Below the pieces are notes generated by a model. That model was not told where the DNA came from, did not search any database, and saw nothing but the letters and a program-made list of their open reading frames with translations. Shown in pieces: positions 1-11,198 of a DNA stretch of 64,000 nucleotides. Source of the DNA: CAZMGV01 sp964621525 [NCBI: uncultured bacterium] (lineage in GTDB: Bacteria > JAGRBM01); NCBI GenBank assembly GCA_964621525.1, contig CAZUMS010000002.1, positions 200,827 to 264,826 on the forward strand. Direction: 5' to 3'. Each line of letters starts with the position of its first letter. Position 1 is the stretch's first letter. Position numbers and translations under genes: made by a program.

Positions 1-746
1 GGTGCCCAGAAGTGGAACGGCACAATCGAGATCTTGTAACCAAGACCGGCGAAGAACAGGACGACGGCGAACAGTGCCGCTGTCCGGTCGGTGCCGCCGA
101 TAAGCACGTCACGGATCGCGAAAATATTGGTCGAGCCCGCGAGCCCGTAGAGGTAGCTCATTCCGAAGATGAGCAGCCCGGAGGTCACGCCGCCGTACAG
201 CATGTACTTGGCCGAAGCCTCGGACGCTTTCGGGCTCGCCTTCTGGAGACCCGGCATCACGTAGGAGATGATCGAGACGAACTCGATGGCGAGGAAGATC
301 ATCAGCAGGTCCATGGACGAAACCATGAGCATTCCGCCGATGACGAGCGTGATGATGAGCGAGTGGTATTCGGCGTGGAAGTTCTTCAGGAGCTGTTTCG
401 AACGGCTCGAGATCAGCACCGTGGCGGCACCGGCGAACAGGAGCAGGAACTTGAAGAAGGTCCCGAGGCCGTCGACAAACAGCATCTGGTTGTCGTTGCC
501 CATGTCCATGGGGCCGGCCTGCTGTTCGGGGAACATGATCGGCCGCTGGAGGACGTTCGTGTAGTAAAGGATCCCTGAGGCGGACAGGAGGAAAAATACG
601 GCCACGGCGGCCATGAGCGTGTATTCACGCTCAAGTTTCTTGGACAGGCTGAGGAGAAGGAGAACGAGGATGCCGACGGTAAGCCAGATCTCCGTCCAGA
701 TGAACATCGTTCCGCTGACGATATTGCTGACCGGTATGAGTTCCAT
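1..746 (-). CDS. nuoN: NADH-quinone oxidoreductase subunit N (C-terminal part outside window)
   Basis: Membrane-arm, antiporter-like subunit of complex I that contributes a proton channel. The ATG at 746 begins MELIPVSNIV, and 248 codons are visible before the window edge removes the rest. The protein is strongly hydrophobic, with repeated membrane segments. The stretch YHSLIITLVIGGMLMVSS followed by IFLAIEFVSIISYVMPGL is typical of NuoN, including the Glu in the conserved membrane helix, and FHFWAP at the edge is the start of the FHxWAPDVY signature. It is the last gene of the nuoJ-K-L-M-N block, 56 bp after nuoM. Identity is very secure; only the length is unknown. Confidence 0.95.
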   Translation of the reverse strand, partial: MELIPVSNIVSGTMFIWTEIWLTVGILVLLLLSLSKKLEREYTLMAAVAVFFLLSASGILYYTNVLQRPIMFPEQQAGPMDMGNDNQMLFVDGLGTFFKFLLLFAGAATVLISSRSKQLLKNFHAEYHSLIITLVIGGMLMVSSMDLLMIFLAIEFVSIISYVMPGLQKASPKASEASAKYMLYGGVTSGLLIFGMSYLYGLAGSTNIFAIRDVLIGGTDRTAALFAVVLFFAGLGYKISIVPFHFWA

Positions 747-802
747 GGAGTCGGCTGTTTCCTTGTTCCTTCGGTTCCTGTCCGCTTCGTGTCAGGCCGC
801 GC

Positions 803-2317
803 TCAGGGCTTCAGCCACGTGGCCAGATTCACCATCGAGTGGTTCATGAGGTCGAACAGGGGCTTCGGGTAGAAGCCGAGCACCACGGTGAGGACCGCGA
901 ACGGGAGCAGCGTGAACTTCTCGCGCAACGTGATCTCCGGGAGGTTGTCGTATTTCGGGTTCTTGGGGCCCAGGAATACACGCTGGAGCATCCAGAGGCA
1001 GAACGCCGCCGTGAGGATCACGCCCGTGATGGCGATGACCGTCTTGCTCCGGTGCGGATCGAAGGCCGAGAAGAAGGTGAGCGCCTCGCCAGGGAAGCCG
1101 ATCAGGCCCGGCAGGCCGAGGTTCGCGAAGAACGCAAGGCCCGCGAATGCCGTGTAGACCGGCATCTGCTGGGCGATGCCGCCGAAGCCGTCGATCTGGC
1201 GATGATGGGCACGGTCGTAGATCACGCCCACGAGGAGGAAGAGCTGGGCCGAAACGATGCCGTGCGAGAACATCTGGAAGTTAGCCGCCGTCATGCCGAT
1301 CTCGTTGCCGGCGGAGAGCGCCAGCAGGCAGTACCCCATGTGCGAAACCGACGAGTAGGCGACGAGCTTCTTCATGTCGGTCTGGGCCATGGCGCAAAGG
1401 GCGCCGTACACGATGTTGATGACCCCCAGGGTTGCCAGCGCCGGGGCGAACCAGAGCGCGGCGTCCGGCAGCAGCGGCAGGTTGATGCGCATGATGCCGT
1501 AGGTGCCCATCTTGAGGAGCACGGCGGCCAGGATGACCGAAATCGGGGTCGGGGCCTCGACGTGCGCATCGGGCAGCCATGTGTGGAACGGGAAACACGG
1601 CACCTTGATCGCGAAGCCGATGAAGAGTGCCACGAACAGCAGCTTGGACAGCGGCAGAGCATGGCCGAACACCGTGAAGGTCTTCACGAAGGCCGTGTGC
1701 TGGGCCGCGAGTTCAGGGATGCTGAAGGTGTGCGGCTGGCTGGTGAGGTAGAGGGCGATCAGTGCGAGCAGCATCAGCACGGAGCCGGCCAGCGTGTAGA
1801 GGAAGAACTTGATGGCGGCGTATTCCTTGCGCGGACCGCCCCAGATACCGATGAGGAAATACATCGGCAGCAGCATTACTTCCCAGAACACGTAGAACAG
1901 GAAGAAGTCGAGGGAGACGAACACGCCGTACATGCCGGTCGTGAGGAACAGGAACAGGGCGAAGTAGGCCTTCACCGCCTTGTCGATGCCCCAGGAGGCG
2001 ACCACGGACAGGAGCGAGACAAGGCCCGTGAGGACCAGGAGCGGCACCGAAAGACCGTCGACGCCGAGGTAGTAGTTGATGCCAAACGTGGGGATCCACG
2101 GGGCCTTCTCGACGAACTGGTAGCCGTCCTGGATCGAGGAGCCCGCGTTCGGGTTGTAGGACTGCAGCAACATGAGGCAGAGCAGGAACGGAACCGCTGT
2201 CGCGGCGACCGCAATGTAGCGGATCGCGTCCTTCTGCGTGGAGGGCACGAACAGGATGACGAACGCACCCAGAAGCGGGATGAAGGTGATGAGTGACAGG
2301 ACGTTGGCTGGTACCAT
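803..2317 (-). CDS. nuoM: NADH-quinone oxidoreductase subunit M
   Basis: Proton-pumping Mrp-antiporter-like subunit of complex I, 504 residues, the usual length for NuoM. Visible signatures are FWEVMLLPMYFLIG (with the essential membrane Glu), the hallmark FHTWLPDAHVEAPTPISV, LLKMGTYGIMRIN (conserved Lys) and YSSVSHMGYCLLAL. About 14 membrane helices are evident. It lies between nuoL (116 bp upstream) and nuoN (56 bp downstream) on the same strand. A strong GC hairpin followed by a T-run sits in the gap before it and could reduce transcription into nuoM and nuoN. The start is the ATG at 2317. Confidence 0.97.
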   Translation of the reverse strand: MVPANVLSLITFIPLLGAFVILFVPSTQKDAIRYIAVAATAVPFLLCLMLLQSYNPNAGSSIQDGYQFVEKAPWIPTFGINYYLGVDGLSVPLLVLTGLVSLLSVVASWGIDKAVKAYFALFLFLTTGMYGVFVSLDFFLFYVFWEVMLLPMYFLIGIWGGPRKEYAAIKFFLYTLAGSVLMLLALIALYLTSQPHTFSIPELAAQHTAFVKTFTVFGHALPLSKLLFVALFIGFAIKVPCFPFHTWLPDAHVEAPTPISVILAAVLLKMGTYGIMRINLPLLPDAALWFAPALATLGVINIVYGALCAMAQTDMKKLVAYSSVSHMGYCLLALSAGNEIGMTAANFQMFSHGIVSAQLFLLVGVIYDRAHHRQIDGFGGIAQQMPVYTAFAGLAFFANLGLPGLIGFPGEALTFFSAFDPHRSKTVIAITGVILTAAFCLWMLQRVFLGPKNPKYDNLPEITLREKFTLLPFAVLTVVLGFYPKPLFDLMNHSMVNLATWLKP

Positions 2318-2385
2318 GGGCCGTTGGTCTCCCGCGCAGGGGACAGGGCGTTCACGCTCCCGTCCGCTCGCTCAAGAACTCCTCG

Positions 2386-2423
2386 AAAAACCGCACCGCC
2401 GTCCGGGCCTGCCCGTCCGGCGG
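2386..2423 (-). terminator. terminator-like hairpin between nuoL and nuoM
   Basis: Arms CCGCCG-TC-CGGGC (2396-2408) and GCCCG-TC-CGGCGG (2411-2423) can form 11 G-C pairs around a symmetric TC/TC internal loop. Read on the minus strand, five T residues (2386-2390) follow after a 5-nt gap. The spacing from stem to T-run is longer than in a textbook intrinsic terminator, so partial termination or an mRNA-stabilising structure are both possible. It sits inside an operon where full termination would cut off nuoM and nuoN. Confidence 0.4.
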
Positions 2424-2433
2424 GAAAAATAAC

Positions 2434-4839
<2,406 letters not shown>

Positions 4840-4864
4840 GGCTGTGATTTCTTCGTTCCCCGGT

Positions 4865-5176
4865 TCAGTTCCGCAGCGTGCTGACGGAATCGATGTTGAT
4901 GTTGCGGAAGTTGCGGTAGACGACCAGCACGATCGCCAGGCCCACGGCCGCCTCGGCGGCGGCGAGCATAATGACGAATGCGGCGAAGATATGGCCGGTC
5001 ACGGAGCCTGTCACATAGTGGCTGAAGGCTATGAAGTTCAGGTTCGCGGCGTTCAGGATCAGCTCGACACCCATCAGCACGGCGACCGTGTTGCGGCGCG
5101 AGACGATGGCGAACAGCCCCAGGCAGAACAGAAGGGCGGCGAGATTCAGGTAGTCGGTGAGCTGGAGGCCGGTCAT
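4865..5176 (-). CDS. nuoK: NADH-quinone oxidoreductase subunit K
   Basis: Small membrane subunit of complex I (MrpC-like), 103 residues, the normal NuoK length. It starts MTGLQLTDYLNLAALLF at 5176 and has three membrane helices. The helix-2 signature VLMGVELILNAANLNFIAF and helix-3 stretch FVIMLAAAEAAVGLAIVLVV carry the two buried Glu residues needed for proton transfer. The start overlaps the nuoJ stop by 4 bp (ATGA type), indicating translational coupling. A longer reading upstream in the same frame is possible but would run through nuoJ and is not real. Confidence 0.97.
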   Translation of the reverse strand: MTGLQLTDYLNLAALLFCLGLFAIVSRRNTVAVLMGVELILNAANLNFIAFSHYVTGSVTGHIFAAFVIMLAAAEAAVGLAIVLVVYRNFRNINIDSVSTLRN

Positions 5177-5763
5177 GAGAGACGGTCCTCCTCGGCGTAG
5201 ATTTCCTTCTTGATCATCACGACCGTGCCGACGAGCGTCATGAGCAGCAGCACGGCGATGGCCTCGAACGGGATGACGTGGGTCGTCACGATCCGGTCGC
5301 CGATCGCCTGCACCGTGGACTCGATCTTCCGCTCGGGAAGCAGGTTGAACTGCGTCGTGAAGATCACCCGTCGCATGACGAGATACAGGGCTCCGCACAG
5401 GAGCGCCGAGCCAACGAGCGAGATGGGGCCTTTCGAGGGGTTCACGTAGCTCTGCTCGCCGCGCCGCTGGGTGAACATGACCGCGAAGAGGATCATGACG
5501 AGGATGCCGCCGATGTAGACGAGCACCTGGAACGCGGCCAGGAGATCCGCGCCAAGAGTTACGTAGCAGATGGCAATGCCGAAGAAGGCGACCATCAGGC
5601 ACAGAGCGGCGCGGACGACATTCGGGATCAGCACGACGCCAAGCGCCGCCGTGACGGAAACGACCGCCACGGCGCGGAAAAACGGATGCTCGCCGGTGGT
5701 GAGAAGGGCTGAAGCCGCCACTGCGGCCAGAAAGAGAACGCCTGAGAGGAGCTTGTTCTTCAT
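5173..5763 (-). CDS. nuoJ: NADH-quinone oxidoreductase subunit J
   Basis: Membrane subunit of complex I carrying the pi-bulge helix that changes during turnover. 196 residues with five predicted membrane helices. The NuoJ signature region reads FQVLVYIGGILVMILFAVMF. It starts at the ATG at 5763, preceded by AGGGGA as ribosome binding site. It is the first gene of the second nuo block: upstream on this strand lies a 429-bp gap with a terminator for nuoI, so nuoJ-N probably has its own promoter. It is followed directly by the overlapping nuoK. Confidence 0.95.
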   Translation of the reverse strand: MKNKLLSGVLFLAAVAASALLTTGEHPFFRAVAVVSVTAALGVVLIPNVVRAALCLMVAFFGIAICYVTLGADLLAAFQVLVYIGGILVMILFAVMFTQRRGEQSYVNPSKGPISLVGSALLCGALYLVMRRVIFTTQFNLLPERKIESTVQAIGDRIVTTHVIPFEAIAVLLLMTLVGTVVMIKKEIYAEEDRLS

Positions 5764-6192
5764 CTTCCCCTGAGTTCCCCGATCTCCGGAGGATCAGTCA
5801 CAGGCCGCTTTTCGGGAAAAACACCTGAAAAACGGGTACCTAACGGCACTCCGCAGCCCTCGGCGGATGCACTTTCAGGCCCCCCTCTATTGCTTGGCGG
5901 AAGCCCTTGGGTCAAGGGGCATCTGGATGTTTTTTGTATACAGGCAGAGTGGCGGAAACTCGCTGTAGTTACAGCAGGTTATGCGGATCATGGACTCAAT
6001 GCATTCTTGGCTCTGACGCAGCTCGAGCGAGAAACTCCGGCCGGACTATTTAGTGCCGCTAATCTGACGTGATCCAGCCTTCCCGAATGACCTGAATCAC
6101 GGCGCCATCGCCGCTGTTCCAGCCGGCTCCAAATTCAGAACCCCGGTCTCCACTGGGAGGCCGGGGTTCTGAAGGACCGGGCTGCGGCGGGT
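5764..6192. other. 429-bp intergenic gap splitting the nuo locus
   Basis: No gene is supported here; the only open frame (plus strand, 60 codons) lacks coding character and any recognisable motif. The gap holds the nuoI-side terminator hairpin (6134-6173), a 14-bp palindrome of arms GCTGTA/TACAGC at 5962-5975, and presumably the promoter for nuoJ-N. One weak minus-strand candidate has TTGACC near 5910 followed by CAATAG, too poor a -10 to call. It is less GC-rich than its surroundings, as expected for regulatory DNA. Confidence 0.6.
6134..6173 (-). terminator. intrinsic terminator after nuoI
   Basis: Perfect 13-bp inverted repeat, TTCAGAACCCCGG at 6134-6146 and its complement at 6161-6173, with a 14-nt loop. 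It lies 20 bp beyond the nuoI stop. On the minus strand the stem is followed by only three T residues, so it may be a weak terminator or an RNA-stabilising end. Confidence 0.65.
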
Positions 6193-6825
6193 TCAGCTTT
6201 TGGGCGGCTCGGCCGGGGGCGCTGCGCCTTCGGCGGCCTTTGCAGCGGCCGCGGCAGCGGCAGCTGCGGCCTTCTTCGCCTTGGCCTCGGCTTCTTTCGC
6301 CTTGAACTTGGCGGACTTCGCGAGCACGTCGGCGCGTTCTTCCGGCGAGACGAACTCGAAGTAGAGGTTGTGGAAGTCCGTCGTCGCGCGTTCGAACTCC
6401 TTGGTGAAGTGGATCGCGCCCGTGGGGCAGGGTTCGGTGCACAGGCCGCAGTACATGCACTTGCCGAGGTCGATGTTGAACACCGTCGGGTAGAGCATTT
6501 TCTTGCTGGGCTTGCCGTTATTGCCGATGATGTCGACGCGGTCGAGTTTCTCGTCCTCGATCCAGATGCAGTCGATCGGGCACGCCTTCTCGCAGTTGCG
6601 GCACGAGATGCAGACGTCCATGTCCACCGTGAGGAAGCCGCGGTAGCGGTCCGGCAGCGTCGCCTTCACGTCCACTTCCGGATACTGCACCGTGCTCGGC
6701 GCGCGGAAGAGATGCGACATGGTGTTGGAGAATCCGTAGAAGATCGACTTCGCCGAGGTCCAGATGTCGGCGAGGTAGCCTTCCTTGAACGGGACGATCC
6801 GGTAGGGTTCGTGCTGTGCTGCCAT
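6193..6825 (-). CDS. nuoI: NADH-quinone oxidoreductase subunit I (2x[4Fe-4S])
   Basis: Peripheral-arm ferredoxin subunit carrying clusters N6a and N6b. 210 residues. The two CxxCxxCxxxCP motifs are complete: Cys72/75/78/82 (CISCRNCEKACP) and Cys123/126/129/133 (CMYCGLCTEPCP). After the conserved core (to about residue 170) there is an unusual tail rich in Ala and Lys (residues 171-210), containing a run of ten Ala and ending PPAEPPKS. The tail is probably a helix plus a disordered end and is not needed for cluster binding. It follows nuoH by 33 bp and is the last gene of the nuoA-I block. Confidence 0.96.
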   Translation of the reverse strand: MAAQHEPYRIVPFKEGYLADIWTSAKSIFYGFSNTMSHLFRAPSTVQYPEVDVKATLPDRYRGFLTVDMDVCISCRNCEKACPIDCIWIEDEKLDRVDIIGNNGKPSKKMLYPTVFNIDLGKCMYCGLCTEPCPTGAIHFTKEFERATTDFHNLYFEFVSPEERADVLAKSAKFKAKEAEAKAKKAAAAAAAAAAKAAEGAAPPAEPPKS

Positions 6826-6858
6826 GGTGGTGTTTCCGTTCCTTGCGGGTTTCTCTGT

Positions 6859-8322
6859 TCAGACCGCCAGCTTGAAGTCGAGCTTGGCCTTGGCGTCGCG
6901 CAGGTTCGCGCGGATCTGGGCGACATACATGAGGACGACGGTCAGCGAGAGGCCGGCCATCGCCACGCGGGTGAACCAGGCGAGGGCGCTCGCGCCGTCG
7001 ATGAAGGCGATCCACGCCATGTTGCCCAGAATGCAGACGAAGCTGACCGGCATGAGGTATTTCCAGCAGAGCATCATGAGCTGGTCGACGCGAAGCCGCG
7101 GAACCGTCCAGCGGAGCTGGATCACGAGGAACACGAGGACGTGCGCCTTGATGAAGATCACTCCGAACTGGGCGGCATTCTTCACGATCGTGGAGGCCGA
7201 GGGCGGCAGGCCGAAAGCGATGATCAGCCCGAGCACGGCGAACGCGGTGAATGCCGGGCCCCAGCCGAGGGCGACGCCGAGAATCGTCGTCGCGAGATCG
7301 CCCTGCGGCTTGGTGAGCCGGGACGGCGAGTCCGCCCAGTTCCCCATCCGGATGCCGACCCAGGTGGCGCCGATGCCGGTGAGGGCCAGCGCGCTGTAGA
7401 TGATCCAGGGCGTGACGGCCTCGAACTGGGCGGGCGACGAGATGCCGGGGACGTTCCAGCCGCCGAAGAACACAACGACCGCGATCATGCTGATCACGAA
7501 AATGTTGGCCCACTCGGCGAAGAAGAAGAACAGGAACCGCATGCCCGAGTATTCGGTGCAGAAGCCGGCGACGAGTTCGGATTCGGCTTCCGGGAGGTCG
7601 AACGGGGCACGGTTGATCTCGGCGATGGCCGCAATGAAATAGCAGAAGAAGGCGATGATCGTGAACGGGTTGGCGAAGAAGTTCCATGACAGGATCGAGC
7701 CCATCACGCCGATACCCGTCTGGCCCATGACGATCTCGTTCAGGTTCAGGGAACCCGCGACGACCACCATCGACAGGAGCGCGAGACCCACGGGGATTTC
7801 ATAGGAGACGAGCTGGGCGGCCGAACGCATGCCGCCGTAGAAAGCCCACTTCGAGTTCGAACCGTAGCCCGCCAGCATGATGCCGAGCACTTCGATGGAG
7901 CTCACGGCAAGGATGTAGACGATGCCGATGTTCAGGTTCGCGACGACGAGCGAGCTCGAGAACGGGAGCACCACGAATACGAGGAACATGCCGCAGAAGG
8001 AGAGATAGGGTGCCAGCTTGAAGACCACCACGTCGGCGTCCTCGGGGATAATGTCTTCCTTCTGAAGGGTCTTGAGGCCGTCGACGGCCCACTGGAGGAA
8101 CCCCTGCGGGCCCACGCGGTTGGGGCCGACGCGGGACTGGATGCGGCCTGCGATGCGGCGCTCGGCCCAGGAATAGATGCCGGCAAGGTGCGCAGCGATC
8201 ACGAGGGCGAGGATCGCCGCAATCAGCATCGTCACCGGGTACACGACGTAGGGGCTCGCGCCGCCGAACACGCCGCCGAGGAGTCCTTCCCCGGCCATCC
8301 ACTTGTTTGCGATTTCCTGCAT
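6859..8322 (-). CDS. nuoH: NADH-quinone oxidoreductase subunit H, enlarged
   Basis: Membrane subunit that docks the peripheral arm and forms part of the quinone chamber. Signatures: ERRIAGRIQSRVGPNRVGP, the loop EINRAPFDLPEAESELVAGF, and the late motif FIKAHVLVFLVIQLRWTVPR. Its 487 residues exceed the usual 325-365. The excess is an insert at about residues 290-385, between FFGGW and the FIKAH motif, holding two additional predicted membrane helices (about 302-325 and 345-372). The catalytic loops are intact, so the protein should be functional. The ATG start at 8322 leaves 31 bp after nuoD. Confidence 0.95.
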   Translation of the reverse strand: MQEIANKWMAGEGLLGGVFGGASPYVVYPVTMLIAAILALVIAAHLAGIYSWAERRIAGRIQSRVGPNRVGPQGFLQWAVDGLKTLQKEDIIPEDADVVVFKLAPYLSFCGMFLVFVVLPFSSSLVVANLNIGIVYILAVSSIEVLGIMLAGYGSNSKWAFYGGMRSAAQLVSYEIPVGLALLSMVVVAGSLNLNEIVMGQTGIGVMGSILSWNFFANPFTIIAFFCYFIAAIAEINRAPFDLPEAESELVAGFCTEYSGMRFLFFFFAEWANIFVISMIAVVVFFGGWNVPGISSPAQFEAVTPWIIYSALALTGIGATWVGIRMGNWADSPSRLTKPQGDLATTILGVALGWGPAFTAFAVLGLIIAFGLPPSASTIVKNAAQFGVIFIKAHVLVFLVIQLRWTVPRLRVDQLMMLCWKYLMPVSFVCILGNMAWIAFIDGASALAWFTRVAMAGLSLTVVLMYVAQIRANLRDAKAKLDFKLAV

Positions 8323-8353
8323 GGTTCTCTCTGGTCCGTTATCCCTTTGGTTG

Positions 8354-9490
8354 TTAGCGGTCGATCTCTGGGGCCACCACGTCCAGCGACGCGATGAAGG
8401 CCACGAGATCGGCGATCATCATTCCGGGGGCGAGCTTGCTGATGATGCTCATGGCGGCGAACGAGCCCGTGCGGAACTTGATCCGGTGGGCGCGGTTCGT
8501 GCCGTTCGACATCACATAAACGCCCATCTCGCCGCGCGGCGCCTCGACGGCCGAGTAAACGTCCGTCCAGGCCGGCGGCTTGATGTTCTTGGGAACCTTC
8601 GCGATCACGGGACCCGGTTCCAGCATCTTGAGGCACTGGCGCACGATCTTCACCGACTGACGCACTTCCTCGACGCGGACCACGTGCCGGTTGAAGCAGT
8701 CGCCCTTCGTCCCGATTTCGCCGGTGCCTACGGCCACGTCGAAGTCGAGTTCCGGGTAGATCGCGTAGGGCTGGTCGCGCCGCACGTCGCGCTTGATGCC
8801 GGTCGCCCGCAGCACGGGGCCCACGAGGCCGAACGACACCGCGTCTTCCGCCGTGATCGTGCCGACGTTGATCAGGCGGTTCCGGAAGATCACCGAGTCG
8901 GTGAGGAGCCTGTTGATCTCTTCCCAGGCGAGCTCGAAGTGGTCCAGGAACGCCGTGACCTTCTCGACGAAACCGTCGGGCAGGTCGAACCACACGCCGC
9001 CGATGCGGACGTAGTTGTAGGTGAGCCGTGCGCCGCAGAGCTCCTCGATGATGTCGTTCACCGTCTCGCGCTCGCGCATGGCGTGGAGGAACGGCGTCGC
9101 CGCGCCGAGATCCATGCCCATGGCACCGACGCCGATGGCGGCGTGGCAGATGATCCGGTTCATTTCGTCCGTGATCACGCGGATGATCTGCGCGCGGCGC
9201 GGGACCTCGATCCCCGCGAGCCGTTCCACCGCGAGGGCGTAGGAGTGGTTCGCGTTCATCGCCGCGAGGTAGTCCACGCGGTCGGTGTAGGGCATGAAGC
9301 CGGGGTATTCGACCTTCTCGCCGATCTTCTCGATGGAGCGGTGCAGGAAGCCGATATCCGGCTCGCACGCCTTCACGATCTCGCCGTCGGTCTTCAGGAT
9401 GAACCGGAGCACGCCGTGGGTGGACGGGTGCTGCGGGCCCATGTTGATGAGCATCTCGTCGGACTTCATCTGGGTCAGGAGGCTGCTCAT
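8354..9490 (-). CDS. nuoD: NADH-quinone oxidoreductase subunit D (49-kDa)
   Basis: Peripheral-arm subunit forming the quinone site with NuoB, descended from the [NiFe]-hydrogenase large subunit. 378 residues. Visible signatures: INMGPQHPSTHGVLRFIL near the N terminus, GFLHRSIEKIGE, and the C-terminal end VAPEIDR, which matches the usual DVDR terminus. It is 4 bp from nuoC in the operon and separate from it, not fused as NuoCD. The next gene is nuoH; nuoE, nuoF and nuoG, which sit at this point in most proteobacterial operons, are missing. Confidence 0.97.
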   Translation of the reverse strand: MSSLLTQMKSDEMLINMGPQHPSTHGVLRFILKTDGEIVKACEPDIGFLHRSIEKIGEKVEYPGFMPYTDRVDYLAAMNANHSYALAVERLAGIEVPRRAQIIRVITDEMNRIICHAAIGVGAMGMDLGAATPFLHAMRERETVNDIIEELCGARLTYNYVRIGGVWFDLPDGFVEKVTAFLDHFELAWEEINRLLTDSVIFRNRLINVGTITAEDAVSFGLVGPVLRATGIKRDVRRDQPYAIYPELDFDVAVGTGEIGTKGDCFNRHVVRVEEVRQSVKIVRQCLKMLEPGPVIAKVPKNIKPPAWTDVYSAVEAPRGEMGVYVMSNGTNRAHRIKFRTGSFAAMSIISKLAPGMMIADLVAFIASLDVVAPEIDR

Positions 9491-9494
9491 GGTC

Positions 9495-10112
9495 TTACTC
9501 CGCCTCCGCGTCGCGCTGGTCGCTGCCGCCGCGGTTGAGGTCGATGCCTTCCTGTTCCTTCACCCGGCGGGCGAAGACATCGTGCATCGACTCGCGGGTC
9601 GTCTGGATGCCGCGGTAGTTGTCCTGTTCGGTGAAATCCTTGCGGAGCGGGTGGCCGATCCAGTCGTCGGGCAGCATGATCCGGCGCAGGTCCGGGTGCC
9701 CGTCGTAAGTGATTCCGAGCAGGTCGTACTGTTCGCGCTCCTGCCAGTTCGCGGCGCCGTAGAGCGGGCACAGGGACGGCACATGCGGGTTCGAACGGTC
9801 CAGCCGGGAGCGGACGAGCAGGGTATGTCCGTGCTCGTAACTCTTGAGGACGGCGGTGGAATACACCTCGCCCACACCCGGGGGCGGAGCCTCGCCGGCC
9901 TTGGCGGCCACCGGCGGATGGTCCGTGGCGGCCATGCTCGCAAGATACTTGAAGCTGAACTCCGCGTCGTCGCGGAGCGTCTTCACGATCTCCAGCAGGT
10001 CGCGCTGGGGATTCTTCAGGGTGATGAGGGCCGTGGGGTTGGTCTCGGGGCCGGGTTCGATCCTGTCGCCGAACCTGGCCGCGCACCGTTCGAGTAATGC
10101 CTTCTTGTCCAT
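9495..10112 (-). CDS. nuoC: NADH-quinone oxidoreductase subunit C (30-kDa)
   Basis: Peripheral-arm subunit without cofactor that supports NuoD. 205 residues. The family signature is the stretch containing [20 protein letters not shown], followed by [19 protein letters not shown]. Residues about 65-80 ([19 protein letters not shown]) look like a small Pro/Gly-rich insert. The start ATG at 10112 lies 25 bp after nuoB. It is encoded separately from nuoD. Confidence 0.95.
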   Translation of the reverse strand: MDKKALLERCAARFGDRIEPGPETNPTALITLKNPQRDLLEIVKTLRDDAEFSFKYLASMAATDHPPVAAKAGEAPPPGVGEVYSTAVLKSYEHGHTLLVRSRLDRSNPHVPSLCPLYGAANWQEREQYDLLGITYDGHPDLRRIMLPDDWIGHPLRKDFTEQDNYRGIQTTRESMHDVFARRVKEQEGIDLNRGGSDQRDAEAE

Positions 10113-10137
10113 GGTTTCCGGTCAGCCGCTTTCTTGA

Positions 10138-10671
10138 TTAGGCAATCTTGCGGGAGAGGAAGCGCTCGCGCTTCACGATTTCCTGGAGCTTCATCACGCC
10201 CTCGGTGAGCGCTTCGGGCCGCGGCGGGCAGCCGGGCACGTAGACGTCCACGGGGATGATCTTGTCCACGCCCTTGCACACGCTGTAGCCCTGCTCGAAC
10301 AGGCCGCCGCAGTTGGAGCAGCTTCCCATCGAGATCACATACTTGGGCTCGGGCATCTGGTCGTAGAGGATCTTGACCCGGCTCGCCATCTTGTAGGTGA
10401 GCGTGCCGGCCACGATGATGAGGTCCGACTGGCGGGGGGAAGCGCGGAAGACGGCGCCGAAACGGTCGAGGTCGGCGCGGGGGCCGCCCGTCTGCATGAG
10501 CTCGATGGCGCAGCAGGCGAGGCCGAAAAGCATGTACCACATGCTGTTCGCGCGGGTCCAGTTGAGGAAGTCGTCCACGTTCGCCGTGACGACACCGCCG
10601 TCTTTGGGGCTGTAGTAGCTCGTGTCGATGCTGGCGGGGACCTGGACGGTCGGTTTCGCGGTGTCGGTCAT
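10138..10671 (-). CDS. nuoB: NADH-quinone oxidoreductase subunit B (cluster N2)
   Basis: Carries the terminal [4Fe-4S] cluster N2 that reduces quinone. 177 residues. All four ligands are present: the tandem Cys53-Cys54 in [10 protein letters not shown], Cys118 in MGSCSNCGG and Cys148 in [10 protein letters not shown]. The core hydrogenase small-subunit fold is complete. It lies 55 bp after nuoA and 25 bp before nuoC on the same strand. The start at 10671 gives [10 protein letters not shown], a short polar N terminus of the usual kind. Confidence 0.97.
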   Translation of the reverse strand: MTDTAKPTVQVPASIDTSYYSPKDGGVVTANVDDFLNWTRANSMWYMLFGLACCAIELMQTGGPRADLDRFGAVFRASPRQSDLIIVAGTLTYKMASRVKILYDQMPEPKYVISMGSCSNCGGLFEQGYSVCKGVDKIIPVDVYVPGCPPRPEALTEGVMKLQEIVKRERFLSRKIA

Positions 10672-10726
10672 GGGGCTCTCTCCTCGTGAATGGCCTGCGG
10701 ACCGGGACTTCAGGAGTCTAGCAGTT

Positions 10727-11149
10727 TCAGGTGCTTGCGCGCGCGCCGGGTGCCTCGCTGCCCAGTTCCTTCACCCACTTCAGGTCGCCCTTGCCCCAGA
10801 CGTAAAAGAGTCCGACGGCGAGGATGGCGACGAAGCTTCCGACCCAGAAAAAGAGCGCCGGGCCGTAGCCCTTCAGCACCCAGCTCTTGAAGACGGCGGC
10901 CGTGGGGTAGAGGAGGGTGACTTCCACGTCGAAAATCAGGAAGTCGATGGCGATGCAGTAGAACCGGACGTTGAACTGGGCCCAGGAGTTGCCGATCGGA
11001 AGCTCGCCGCACTCGTAGGCGGTGGTCTTGATGACCGACTGCTTGTTGGGAGCGATGAACTGGCTCGCGGTCAGGGCGGCGGCAATGAACCCCGCGCCCA
11101 GGGCGATGAACACGAGCACGTGTCCGAACTGATAAAACATTTCCGGCAT
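10727..11149 (-). CDS. nuoA: NADH-quinone oxidoreductase subunit A
   Basis: Small membrane subunit of complex I with three helices, 140 residues. Signatures: [20 protein letters not shown] (the conserved loop near the quinone channel, with the Cys that is redox-sensitive in other species) and the second helix [12 protein letters not shown] with the buried acidic pair. It is the first gene of the nuoA-B-C-D-H-I block. A good candidate promoter lies about 50 bp upstream at 11199-11227. Confidence 0.96.
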   Translation of the reverse strand: MPEMFYQFGHVLVFIALGAGFIAAALTASQFIAPNKQSVIKTTAYECGELPIGNSWAQFNVRFYCIAIDFLIFDVEVTLLYPTAAVFKSWVLKGYGPALFFWVGSFVAILAVGLFYVWGKGDLKWVKELGSEAPGARAST

Positions 11150-11198
11150 GGGACAGACCTCCCCCGTCCGGTCACCCCACCGCCTGACCGGCGGCCCG

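Noticed and set aside
12-578. 188-codon plus-strand frame at the left edge
   Set aside because: Shadow of nuoN.
839-2296. Long plus-strand open frame of 485 codons opposite nuoM
   Set aside because: Mirror of a high-GC gene: charged, Arg/Glu/His-rich product with no domain; nuoM on the other strand is certain.
5945-6010. Fragment resembling part of a tRNA D-arm (GCAGAGTGGCGGAA)
   Set aside because: No matching acceptor stem, T-loop or anticodon arm could be formed.
5890-6072. 60-codon plus-strand frame in the nuo gap
   Set aside because: No ribosome site, no coding bias, no similarity recognised.
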